Part shown: positions 43,429-50,393 of the stretch, piece by piece
Layout of the letters: every line of letters begins with the position of its first letter
Numbering within the stretch: position 1 is the first letter of the stretch
NCBI RefSeq assembly: GCF_029945805.1
Contig: NZ_JAQSDH010000016.1
Location: 1-50,393, forward strand
DNA length: 50,393 bases
Direction: 5' to 3'
Source of the DNA: Flavobacterium sp.
GTDB taxonomy: Bacteria; Bacteroidota; Bacteroidia; Flavobacteriales; Flavobacteriaceae
Program-made: the position numbers and the translations under genes
The notes under the pieces: generated by a model
Databases searched by the model: none
Told to the model about the DNA's origin: nothing
What the model saw: the letters and a program-made list of their open reading frames with translations, nothing else

Positions 43429-44055
43429 TTAAAAAATAATTTTGAATCCGAAGTTTAAATTTCTCATGTCTTGAAGTTCTGGTTTTATTTTGTTGTCTTT
43501 TAAATCAAGATATTTTAAATGATCAAGCGTTTCAATTTTCGGAATTGTTTTTAGATTATTATTGTTGAGATATAAATATTCTAAGTTGTTAAAGTTTAAT
43601 ATTTCACTTGGTAAAGATTCTATGTTGTCATTTTCCAAGTGAAGCGTTTTAAGTTTGGGTAACTTCATTAAAACTTTTAACGTTTTGGGTAGGTTTAAGT
43701 TTTTTTCATCGTTGAGATAGATTTCTTCTAAATTTGATAAATCGGAAAAGCTATCGGGCAGTTTTTTAAAATCATTGCCACTTAAATCTAATATTTTTAA
43801 TGATTTAAGTTTGGAAATACTTTCTGGAATTTTTTTCAAATGGTCATTTTTTAGAGTAAGATATTCTAGATTAACAAATTTCGAAAAATCGATTTTGCTT
43901 ATGTCTTCTTTCGAGTTTGACAAATCTAAACTAGTAATTTTTTCTGGATTTAGTAGTGCATTTTCTATATTTTGTTTACCAGTTTCAATTTGCGAATAGG
44001 TAGAAAAGGAAATTAATAAGACTACTATTAAATATGTAAGAAATGATTTTTTCAT
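43429..44055 (-). CDS. Secreted leucine-rich-repeat protein
   Basis: A 208-residue protein with signal peptide (about 1-20, ending TYSQ). About six canonical 23-residue LRRs (for example LKSLKILDLSGNDFKKLPDS and LEYLYLNNNNLKTIPKI) fill most of the mature part. It lacks a T9SS sorting domain and a lipobox and ends FGFKIIF. This differs from the larger LRR protein at 35909-37333. It begins the run LRR, TerC, TetR, ABC, HlyD, TolC with a 4-base gap to TerC. It may be a periplasmic partner of the system or an exported cargo. Confidence 0.85.
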   Translation of the reverse strand: MKKSFLTYLIVVLLISFSTYSQIETGKQNIENALLNPEKITSLDLSNSKEDISKIDFSKFVNLEYLTLKNDHLKKIPESISKLKSLKILDLSGNDFKKLPDSFSDLSNLEEIYLNDEKNLNLPKTLKVLMKLPKLKTLHLENDNIESLPSEILNFNNLEYLYLNNNNLKTIPKIETLDHLKYLDLKDNKIKPELQDMRNLNFGFKIIF

Positions 44056-44080
44056 GGTAAATGTTTTATTTTAATTAAAG

Positions 44081-44916
44081 TCAGAACGTTTGATGTAAAC
44101 TAAACTGCAATTGATCCTTGCCATTATTCTCCGTCGATTGATTCATAAATCGCAATTGAACGCTCATCTGTCTATGATTCCATAACCTAAACCTGCGTAA
44201 AAACGGTTCCTGTCAAATACACGTACCGTGTTATTATTACCTATATTTTTTTCTCCATTTATAAAAATTTCGTTGTAAAAAGCGGCATAAATTGCATTTT
44301 TAGAAAGTGTAGTTTTGTTTATAGGACTATTTAAAAACAGATTATATCTAAAACGAGTTCTAAAATCTTGGTGTTCTACAAAGCGTTGTTCGTACCTAAA
44401 ACGATGTGTTAAATAATCTCGGTTTCCTACTTTTTGTGGTAATAAAGCTTCTTGATAAATTCTTGTTTCAGTAGTGGTTTGAGTACTTTCACCCATTGCA
44501 CCCGTGGTAATGTTTGCTAAACCTAATGTAAAAGTAACCTCGGTATTCTTTGGTTTGTAAGTAACACCGCTTCTTAAAAGTAATTGTTCTAAATCGCCAC
44601 CTAAGTTAAAATTTCGATATTGAATATCACCTTGAATACCGAATTGGCCATTTTCAAGCTTTTTAATCATGTCGGTGTTTTGTCTTGGTTTAATACTTTT
44701 AACTTCGATGAAACGCTTGTTTCCTCCCGTCAATTTTTTTAGTGCAATCCGTGGATCAGCATAAGCAGAATCTCTATCGATGACATAATGTTCTTTTTTC
44801 CATTTTACAGAATCAAGTACTGCTGTTCTCGTGGTTTTGGATTTCTTTTTTTTGTCTTGCGAAAATACGGGAGTTGCCAATAAAAGGCAGAGTATAGCTA
44901 AGGTTAAATTTTTCAT
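44081..44916 (-). pseudogene. DUF2490-like outer membrane protein gene, frameshifted near its 3' end
   Basis: The first frame (44916 to 44164) gives 250 residues: signal peptide ending PVFSQ, then beta-barrel-like sequence with THRFRYEQRFVEHQDFRTRF and NRFYAGLGYGIIDR, as in DUF2490 proteins. It stops at TGA 44166-44164. The overlapping frame from 44167 continues with MSVQLRFMNQSTENNGKDQL, then QFSLHQTF and a stop at 44083-44081. It supplies the last two strands and the terminal Phe expected of outer membrane barrels. A single-base deletion near 44167-44170 would explain it. Sequencing error is possible. Function of the family is unknown. Confidence 0.75.
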
Positions 44917-44946
44917 AGTTGATTAATTATCTGATACAAATATATG

Positions 44947-44954
44947 CAAAGATA
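44947..44954 (-). promoter_or_regulatory. -7 promoter box of the DUF2490-like gene
   Basis: The minus strand reads TATCTTTG, 30 bases before the start codon. Confidence 0.45.
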
Positions 44955-45004
44955 ATAGTAATACTATTAATAATAAGTATTTAACTTTTATTTATAAGTT
45001 GTTC

Positions 45005-45038
45005 TAAAAAAAAGAGACTCAAACGAATGAATCTCTTA
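45005..45038 (-). terminator. gpmI terminator
   Basis: On the minus strand AAGAGATTC (45037-45029) pairs with GAGTCTCTT (45020-45012) with one G-T pair, followed by a T run. Confidence 0.8.
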
Positions 45039-45061
45039 AATAACATTTTTGAAACCAGTTG

Positions 45062-46579
45062 CTACAACAACGAATCTCTTGTCATGGCTGCGGGTTTTTC
45101 AATACCCATTAATTCAAGAATAGTAGGGGCAATGTCGCCCAAAACACCATCGTGAATGGTTTTTAATTCTTTATCTACCAAAATTATTGGTACCGGATTG
45201 GTAGTGTGTGCTGTATTTGGCGAACCATCAGGATTAATCATGGTTTCGCAGTTTCCGTGATCGGCAATGATGATGGTGGTGTAATTGTTATCTAAAGCAG
45301 TTTCTATAACTTCTTTCACGCATTTATCAACGGCTTCGCAGGCTTTGATCGCCGCAGCCATAATGCCCGTGTGTCCCACCATATCGCCATTGGCAAAGTT
45401 TAAACAGACAAAATCAACGTCGCCTTTTTTCAATTCTGGAAGCAAGGCGTCTTTTAGTTCAAAGGCACTCATCTCAGGTTGTAAATCGTAAGTCGCTACT
45501 TTTGGGGAGTTGCGTAATATTCGGGTTTCACCTTCAAAAGGTTGTTCGCGACCTCCCGAAAAGAAAAACGTAACATGCGGATATTTTTCTGTTTCGGCAA
45601 TACGAATTTGTTTTTTGTGATGTTTTTCCAATACCTCGCCTAAGGTTTCGGTAATATTGTCTTTGTCAAAAACGCGGTAAATGTTATTGAACGTATCGTC
45701 ATAATTGGTCATCGTGACATAGTACAAATTCATTTTGTGCATGTTCAAATCTAAATGATCTTTTTGCGAAAGCACTTCGGTCAATTGACGGCCGCGGTCG
45801 GTTCTGAAATTGAAGAAGATCACCACGTCGCCTTCCTTAATCGTAGTTAAAGGCTCGTTATGCTCATCAACCATAACGGTTGGTGGAATAAACTCGTCTG
45901 TAATATCATTAGTATAATTTGCTTTTATTGAAGCAACGGCATCAGTGGAATGTGCACCAATTCCGTGAACCATTAAATCATAGGAAAGCTTTACTCGTTC
46001 CCAGCGTTTGTCACGATCCATCGCATAATATCTCCCAATTACGGTCGCCAATTTTACAGGAGTATCTTTAATATGATTCAGAATGTCTCCGATGAACCCT
46101 ATTCCTGATTTAGGATCCACGTCCCGACCATCGGTGAAAGCATGTATGAAAACGTTGTCAATATGCGCCTCGTTTGCCGCATCAATAAGTCCTTTTAAGT
46201 GGTTGATGTGCGAATGGACGCCACCGTTAGAAACCAATCCAAGAAAATGAACTGGTTTGTTAAATTCTTTGGCATAAGCAAAAGCATCGGCAATTACTTT
46301 TTCTTTACTGAATGTTTTATTTTCAACTGCAAGATTAATTTTTGCCAAATCCTGATAGATAATTCTTCCGGCGCCAAGATTCATGTGGCCTACTTCGGAG
46401 TTTCCCATTTGACCGTCAGGTAAACCAACGTTTAATCCGTCAGTTCGTAATTGGGCATTCGGATATTTGGTATAAAGACTATTTATGAATGGAATTTTGG
46501 CATTGTCAATAGCCGAAACTTTTGGATCTGGCGATTTTCCCCAACCGTCCAGTATCATTAAAATTACTTTTTTGTTCAT
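45062..46579 (-). CDS. gpmI: 2,3-bisphosphoglycerate-independent phosphoglycerate mutase
   Basis: A 505-residue two-metal enzyme that converts 3- and 2-phosphoglycerate in glycolysis. Asp11 in LMILDGWG and the phosphorylated Ser61 in GQMGNSEVGHMNLGAGR are present. Further metal and substrate sites are in FTDGRDVDPKSG, GRYYAMDRDKRWER, NFANGDMVGHTG and ADHGNCETM. Length is normal for the family. It has its own -7 box (46599-46606) and terminator. Confidence 0.97.
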   Translation of the reverse strand: MNKKVILMILDGWGKSPDPKVSAIDNAKIPFINSLYTKYPNAQLRTDGLNVGLPDGQMGNSEVGHMNLGAGRIIYQDLAKINLAVENKTFSKEKVIADAFAYAKEFNKPVHFLGLVSNGGVHSHINHLKGLIDAANEAHIDNVFIHAFTDGRDVDPKSGIGFIGDILNHIKDTPVKLATVIGRYYAMDRDKRWERVKLSYDLMVHGIGAHSTDAVASIKANYTNDITDEFIPPTVMVDEHNEPLTTIKEGDVVIFFNFRTDRGRQLTEVLSQKDHLDLNMHKMNLYYVTMTNYDDTFNNIYRVFDKDNITETLGEVLEKHHKKQIRIAETEKYPHVTFFFSGGREQPFEGETRILRNSPKVATYDLQPEMSAFELKDALLPELKKGDVDFVCLNFANGDMVGHTGIMAAAIKACEAVDKCVKEVIETALDNNYTTIIIADHGNCETMINPDGSPNTAHTTNPVPIILVDKELKTIHDGVLGDIAPTILELMGIEKPAAMTRDSLL

Positions 46580-46598
46580 GATGTAGTAGTTTGAATAG

Positions 46599-46606
46599 CA
46601 AAGATA
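46599..46606 (-). promoter_or_regulatory. -7 promoter box of gpmI
   Basis: The minus strand reads TATCTTTG, 19 bases before the start codon and inside the short gap after the DUF5916 gene. Confidence 0.45.
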
Positions 46607-46623
46607 AACCTAAATGGTAAATA

Positions 46624-49092
46624 TTAGAAACGGATTCGTTCCTTAGGTTTGGTGAACGCTTTTCCGATTCCTGAATTTTTAATCGAATTATAATCTATAT
46701 AGTATTTAATGCTTACAGAAAACTGATGGATAAGAGCGCTATCGTTCAACAGATTCTTCACATTATATTCAAAATCCTTTTTAATAATATCATTGAAATT
46801 ATTGGAACTGTTTCTGTAAAGAATAGAAATCTGGCTTCCGGGTGCAAACCACCAAGAGTAAGTTAAGTCCAGATTCCAGGTGCTGAAATCTTGATTCTGA
46901 TTGGGCACTATTCCTGCGTAGTCAGTAAATCTTCCATTAGGTTGCAGCAGAAGATATTTTTTATTTTGAGAATACGACCAATAATGACGTACCAGAAGAT
47001 TAAAACTCATATTACTATTTAAAGAATACCTTCCGGATAGGGTATTGGAATATGAAATTACATTTCTATATCCAAAAATTAAATCGTCAGGAGTTCCTGA
47101 ATTAGCATCCGTATCAATCTGCGTTACATAGCCGTTGTCATTATCGTATCTAAAGGCATTAAAGCTATATATCATCAATAACTGATTGCTGAAACGGTAT
47201 CTTGGCGTTAGTGTTATATCGTATGAATTTCGTCCTTTTTCGTTGTATCTAGTATAATTTGGTTCAATATCGAAAGCAAATTTGTAATTGTAATTCGAAG
47301 AGATATAGCCAAATGCACCAAATCTGCTTGGATTGATAGAATATTTATCAATTCCAAGTCGTGGGTCAAATTCATGAGTCTCCAAAGGATTAATATTTAA
47401 CCCGAAACCCAAATCGTGGTTCTTTTTCGTGGTAACATACACCGCAGGATTAAAATTACTAGCTTTTAAAAGTCCAGTTTCCTTTTGAAATTCGGTATAG
47501 GTGTTCAGCGCTACTCTAAAACCATTTACTCGTTTTGTAGGGTTCAAGATTCGGTAACTGATATTACTGTAAAAATCAAAATAACCTGTTTCAAAATTGA
47601 TACCTAAATCATTGTTGTCAAAATCTTGTTCTACAATATTGGCTCCTGCGCCAAAACGTATTTTACCTTTTGTCTTGCTAAATTCGGCAAAAGATCGGAT
47701 TCCGGATTTATCTTCAGCTCTATTGATATAGCTGTATTCCAAATTTCCTATAGCCTGAAACGAATTGGATTTGGTATTCAAATCCCAAACTAATGCCGAA
47801 ACGTTAGCATCTCTAAAACTACCATCGCGTGTCACATTAGTATTCACAACTGAAACAGAGGAGTTTTTGTTAAACCTTTGGTCTAAAACCAGTACGCTAT
47901 AATTGGTCAAAGGAGAAATAGTCTGCAATCTTGTTTCGTTGGTGTCGTTGTTCCTTACGGTAACCGCTGTGTTTTCTGAAACGGCATTTAAAATACCAAT
48001 TCCTAAACCGCCGCGCGTTCTTCCGGAAACTTTTACGGCATTAACAAGCTTGATAGCGCTTGGAACATCGATTGCGGTTTCATTATCGCCTACTGAAAAA
48101 CCTCTGGTTTGTCCAATTCTTCTGGTATATAATAAGTTGCCTTTGTTGAATAAATCGGTTCCTTCGGTAAAAAAGGCGCGATTTTCATTGAACTGTTGTT
48201 CAAAGGCACTCAAATTCAATTGAATATCGTCAAATTTGGCTTGACCAAAATCTGGAATCAAAATCGCATCCAAGGTGAAAGCATCGCTAATACCATACTT
48301 TATATCCATTCCGCCTTTAAATTCTCCAAACGTTTTTCTTGTATCACTAGCATTGATATAAAACGAAGAATACGGAATCAGGAACAATCGGGTAGGCGTT
48401 TTGATGTTTTCAATTCCTTCCAAAATTCCCGCTTGATTACTTTCGGAACTGATTTTGTTGTCCAATAAATTCCAAGTGTATTGTGCGTTATTACGTTTGA
48501 TTTCACGGTAAAAATTAATTCCCCACGTTTGTTTGGACTCAGTTGAAAAGCGCAAAGCAGCATACGGAATTTTCATCTCGACAAACCATCCGGTATCGGT
48601 AAGCACTGCTTTACTGTCCCAAATTGCATTCCAGGAAAAATCTTCGCCATTCGATTCAGTGTAAAAAACATCAATCTGAACATCGGCGGCACTAACAAAA
48701 AACCGAAATTCCTGCTGACCGTCGTTGTAGCCATTAATCTGAACGCCAAAATGATCAGCGGTTCCAAAAACATCACGGCGCGCTAATTCCTTTGAAATCT
48801 TTTTAGGTTCATTATCGTATAGTTTGGCCGCAATATAAATGGCTTCGTTGTCATAAACGACTCTGACTTCGGTCCTTTTTTCAGGGGCTATTTCTTTTCC
48901 GTTGTCAGGAAAAACCATTACAAAGTCACTCGCAACATTGACGGTCGACCAAATTGCTTCATCGAACTTGCCGTCAATGACGATTTTTTCTTTTGTGGGT
49001 TGGGTAACTAGCGTTTTTTTTGGGTTTTGAGCAAACAATTTGCCTGAAAAAAGCAAAATGAAATAAAAAGAAAAAAGAAAATGTTTGCGCAT
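46624..49092 (-). CDS. DUF5916 outer membrane protein with family 9 carbohydrate-binding-like domain
   Basis: An 822-residue secreted protein from the Met at 49092 (MRKHFLFSF; the signal peptide ends KLFAQ). The N-terminal CBM9-like/DOMON-type domain (about 25-200) shows KIVIDGKFDEAIW, RVVYDNEAIYIAAKLYD and GWFVEMKIPYAALRF. The rest is DUF5916 with repeated beta-strands and a final Phe (KERIRF), consistent with an outer-membrane barrel. Members are common in Bacteroidota, and no activity is established. The 40 residues encoded upstream in frame (to 49212) are hydrophobic but lie before a much better signal peptide and are excluded. Confidence 0.88.
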   Translation of the reverse strand: MRKHFLFSFYFILLFSGKLFAQNPKKTLVTQPTKEKIVIDGKFDEAIWSTVNVASDFVMVFPDNGKEIAPEKRTEVRVVYDNEAIYIAAKLYDNEPKKISKELARRDVFGTADHFGVQINGYNDGQQEFRFFVSAADVQIDVFYTESNGEDFSWNAIWDSKAVLTDTGWFVEMKIPYAALRFSTESKQTWGINFYREIKRNNAQYTWNLLDNKISSESNQAGILEGIENIKTPTRLFLIPYSSFYINASDTRKTFGEFKGGMDIKYGISDAFTLDAILIPDFGQAKFDDIQLNLSAFEQQFNENRAFFTEGTDLFNKGNLLYTRRIGQTRGFSVGDNETAIDVPSAIKLVNAVKVSGRTRGGLGIGILNAVSENTAVTVRNNDTNETRLQTISPLTNYSVLVLDQRFNKNSSVSVVNTNVTRDGSFRDANVSALVWDLNTKSNSFQAIGNLEYSYINRAEDKSGIRSFAEFSKTKGKIRFGAGANIVEQDFDNNDLGINFETGYFDFYSNISYRILNPTKRVNGFRVALNTYTEFQKETGLLKASNFNPAVYVTTKKNHDLGFGLNINPLETHEFDPRLGIDKYSINPSRFGAFGYISSNYNYKFAFDIEPNYTRYNEKGRNSYDITLTPRYRFSNQLLMIYSFNAFRYDNDNGYVTQIDTDANSGTPDDLIFGYRNVISYSNTLSGRYSLNSNMSFNLLVRHYWSYSQNKKYLLLQPNGRFTDYAGIVPNQNQDFSTWNLDLTYSWWFAPGSQISILYRNSSNNFNDIIKKDFEYNVKNLLNDSALIHQFSVSIKYYIDYNSIKNSGIGKAFTKPKERIRF

Positions 49093-49219
49093 TGAAACTG
49101 TCGTTTGTCGAGCAAATATAGATAAAACCGCTATACTGACAACCACCAAAAAGATAAATTCATTTAAAGTCAGAACGTTAAAAAGGATTAAGATTAACTT
49201 AATTAATGACATTTATATT

Positions 49220-49248
49220 TTGATTTTTAAAAATTTGTCTTATGTTTG
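49220..49248 (+). promoter_or_regulatory. Promoter of the L,D-transpeptidase gene
   Basis: TTG (49220-49222) and TATGTTTG (49241-49248) match the Bacteroidota -33 and -7 elements with 18 bases between them. The start codon is 36 bases further on. Confidence 0.6.
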
Positions 49249-49284
49249 TATGCCCACGTCTAACTTTTAAACCTATTTTAATCA

Positions 49285-49992
49285 ATGAATTATAAGCTGT
49301 TCCCCCTGTTTTTTGTGGTTTTGTTAACGTCTTTTACAAGTCTTCCAAACAAAACAAATTCAACTGAAATTAGCGTCACAACAGAAACAAATTCTGTTTC
49401 AAAAGTAGCCTCAATATATAATGAATTAGATGCCAACTCTTTTGCGTTACCCAATTTCGAATGCTTCAGTTTAGCAATGAATGGATTTCAAAAGCTAAAA
49501 GAAAGAGGCCTTGTTGAAAAAAATATCCTGACATTGGTCGATTTCAGTTTGTCGTCAAACACCAAGCGTCTTTGGGTTATTGATTTAGATAAGGGTAAAG
49601 TCTTATTTCAAACTTTAGTAGCGCACGGTAGAAATACCGGTAAAGAATTCGCTAGCAACTTTTCAAACAAAGCAGAATCGTTCCAAAGCAGCATCGGATT
49701 TTATGCTACGGGTGAAATTTACAATGGTAAACACGGATTGTCACTAAAATTAGACGGACTTGAAAAAGGACTGAATGATAAAGCAAGAGATAGAGCGGTT
49801 GTGATTCATGGAGCTGATTATGTTTCGGAGTCGTTTATCAGACAAAACAAAAGATTAGGAAGAAGCCAAGGTTGTCCTGCAATTCCAGTTGAAATGAATG
49901 AAAAGATTATCAGCGTAATTAAGAATAAATCGTGTTTATTCTTATATCACCCATCAAAAAATCAGGAGATACTTTCGAAATTAAACGTTTAA
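49285..49992 (+). CDS. L,D-transpeptidase catalytic domain protein (YkuD_2 type)
   Basis: A 235-residue protein with signal peptide (about 1-20). The catalytic part is at about 85-225: HGRNTGKEFASNFSNKAES, then SIGFYATGEIYNGKHGLSLK, with the catalytic His175 in VVIHGADYVS and Cys197 in RSQGCPAIP. This is the YkuD_2 group (PF13645 type), common in Bacteroidota and shorter than E. coli Ldt enzymes. It probably acts on peptidoglycan stem peptides in the periplasm, either making 3-3 cross-links or attaching lipoproteins. Single gene with promoter and terminator. Confidence 0.9.
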   Translation: MNYKLFPLFFVVLLTSFTSLPNKTNSTEISVTTETNSVSKVASIYNELDANSFALPNFECFSLAMNGFQKLKERGLVEKNILTLVDFSLSSNTKRLWVIDLDKGKVLFQTLVAHGRNTGKEFASNFSNKAESFQSSIGFYATGEIYNGKHGLSLKLDGLEKGLNDKARDRAVVIHGADYVSESFIRQNKRLGRSQGCPAIPVEMNEKIISVIKNKSCLFLYHPSKNQEILSKLNV

Positions 49993-50020
49993 TTCTGTTT
50001 TTTTTGAAAAGACCATAAAG

Positions 50021-50050
50021 AAAGTTGTGATTTATAAATCACAACTTTTT
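50021..50050 (+). terminator. Terminator of the L,D-transpeptidase gene
   Basis: A perfect 28-base palindrome at 50021-50048 (arms AAAGTTGTGATTTA and its complement) ending in T. Confidence 0.85.
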
Positions 50051-50118
50051 CATTTTAAATGATTTATGCGGACTATAACTTCCAGTTTCTAAGATCCTGT
50101 AATTTTTTCAAAAAAAAC

Positions 50119-50150
50119 TTGCATCTAACGAATGTTATTCTTTATATTTG
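50119..50150 (+). promoter_or_regulatory. Promoter of tRNA-Gly
   Basis: TTG (50119-50121) and TATATTTG (50143-50150), 21 bases apart, fit the Bacteroidota consensus. The tRNA begins 38 bases downstream. Confidence 0.7.
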
Positions 50151-50188
50151 CACCCACAAACAACAAAACACCAATGTTTGTGAATACT

Positions 50189-50261
<73 letters not shown>

Positions 50262-50264
50262 CAT

Positions 50265-50294
50265 AAAGTCTCAAACGAAAGTTTGGGACTTTTT
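50265..50294 (+). terminator. tRNA-Gly terminator
   Basis: AAAGTCTCAAAC (50265-50276), loop GAAA, GTTTGGGACTTT (50281-50292) with a T-G pair, then T. It is repeated exactly at 50358-50387. Confidence 0.88.
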
Positions 50295-50300
50295 ACATTT

Positions 50301-50393
50301 AGGTTGTGGCGAGAAGTTTATCCCGATTTTTATCGGGAAGCCTCGTCTTCCGCTCATAAAGTCTCAAACGAAAGTTTGGGACTTTTTACATTT
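50301..50393 (+). repeat. Duplicated tRNA-Gly 3' end and terminator with a palindrome in the T-loop
   Basis: 50302-50313 repeats tRNA positions 50230-50241 (one change), and 50340-50393 repeats 50247-50300 exactly, including the terminator and trailing ACATTT. In place of the T-loop bases TTCGA stand 26 bases (50314-50339) that contain a hairpin TCCCGAT-TTTT-ATCGGGA (50321-50338). The window ends on the same flank from which this copy begins, so further tandem copies may follow. Confidence 0.9.
50358..50387 (+). terminator. Second copy of the tRNA-Gly terminator
   Basis: Identical to 50265-50294, located after the palindrome-bearing tRNA tail. Confidence 0.8.

Noticed and set aside
49093..49212. 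Longer N-terminus of the DUF5916 protein
   Set aside because: It would place a hydrophobic stretch ahead of a well-formed signal peptide that starts at the Met at 49092.
50301..50393. A second tRNA gene after tRNA-Gly
   Set aside because: It lacks the 5' acceptor strand, D-arm and anticodon arm, and its T-loop is interrupted.

Overview
The window looks like a chromosomal segment of a Flavobacterium-type bacterium (Bacteroidota, Flavobacteriia). The DNA is AT-rich. Genes lack obvious Shine-Dalgarno sequences, and many carry the Bacteroidota -7 box TAnnTTTG upstream. Lineage-typical proteins include an S46 dipeptidyl-peptidase, two proteins with type IX secretion (T9SS) C-terminal sorting domains, a T9SS plug protein and a DUF5916 outer-membrane protein. 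Most of the window is ordinary housekeeping sequence. I see no prophage, CRISPR array or classical insertion sequence.

Layout. 1-453: 3' end of a tRNA-Leu, then a small GIY-YIG nuclease gene, then a second copy of the tRNA 3' end and terminator whose T-loop is replaced by a palindrome. 476-9243: DUF1508 protein, small lipoproteins, DPP11, Kdo transferase, DegT aminotransferase, GalE, M23 peptidase, and a DUF3037/HipA-like pair. 9266-15119: FabD, an unknown membrane protein, a pirin/GNAT/OsmC/FMN-reductase stress cluster and phospholipase A. 15226-24116: a Cys/His-rich secreted protein, PurT, a structured intergenic element, an aminotransferase, a desaturase, RsmG, a T9SS-exported hydrolase and PruA. 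24327-30058: the four-gene ligase-associated DNA repair cassette (exonuclease, ATP ligase, DEXH helicase, PdeM). 30060-35457: ApaG, T9SS plug, methyltransferase, a broken GxxExxY gene between arrays of 10-nt repeats, Map and a CoA-transferase. 35519-35815: a decayed MazF/PemK toxin gene. 35909-44916: a T9SS LRR protein, then a compact six-gene run (LRR protein, TerC, TetR, ABC exporter with a degenerate ATPase, HlyD, TolC), then a frameshifted DUF2490 gene. 45062-50393: GpmI, DUF5916 protein, L,D-transpeptidase, tRNA-Gly and a second palindrome-bearing duplication of a tRNA 3' end.

The strongest candidate for something new is the pair of tRNA-tail duplications at the two ends of the window. 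They involve different tRNAs (Leu and Gly). Each copies its own tRNA 3' half plus its own terminator, and each has the T-loop replaced by a different palindrome. The Leu case encloses a GIY-YIG nuclease gene whose stop codon lies in the duplicated tRNA sequence. This suggests a tRNA T-loop-targeting, REP-like mobile system driven by a small GIY-YIG nuclease. The second candidate is the LRR-TerC-TetR-ABC-HlyD-TolC operon, which may couple metal handling to secretion.
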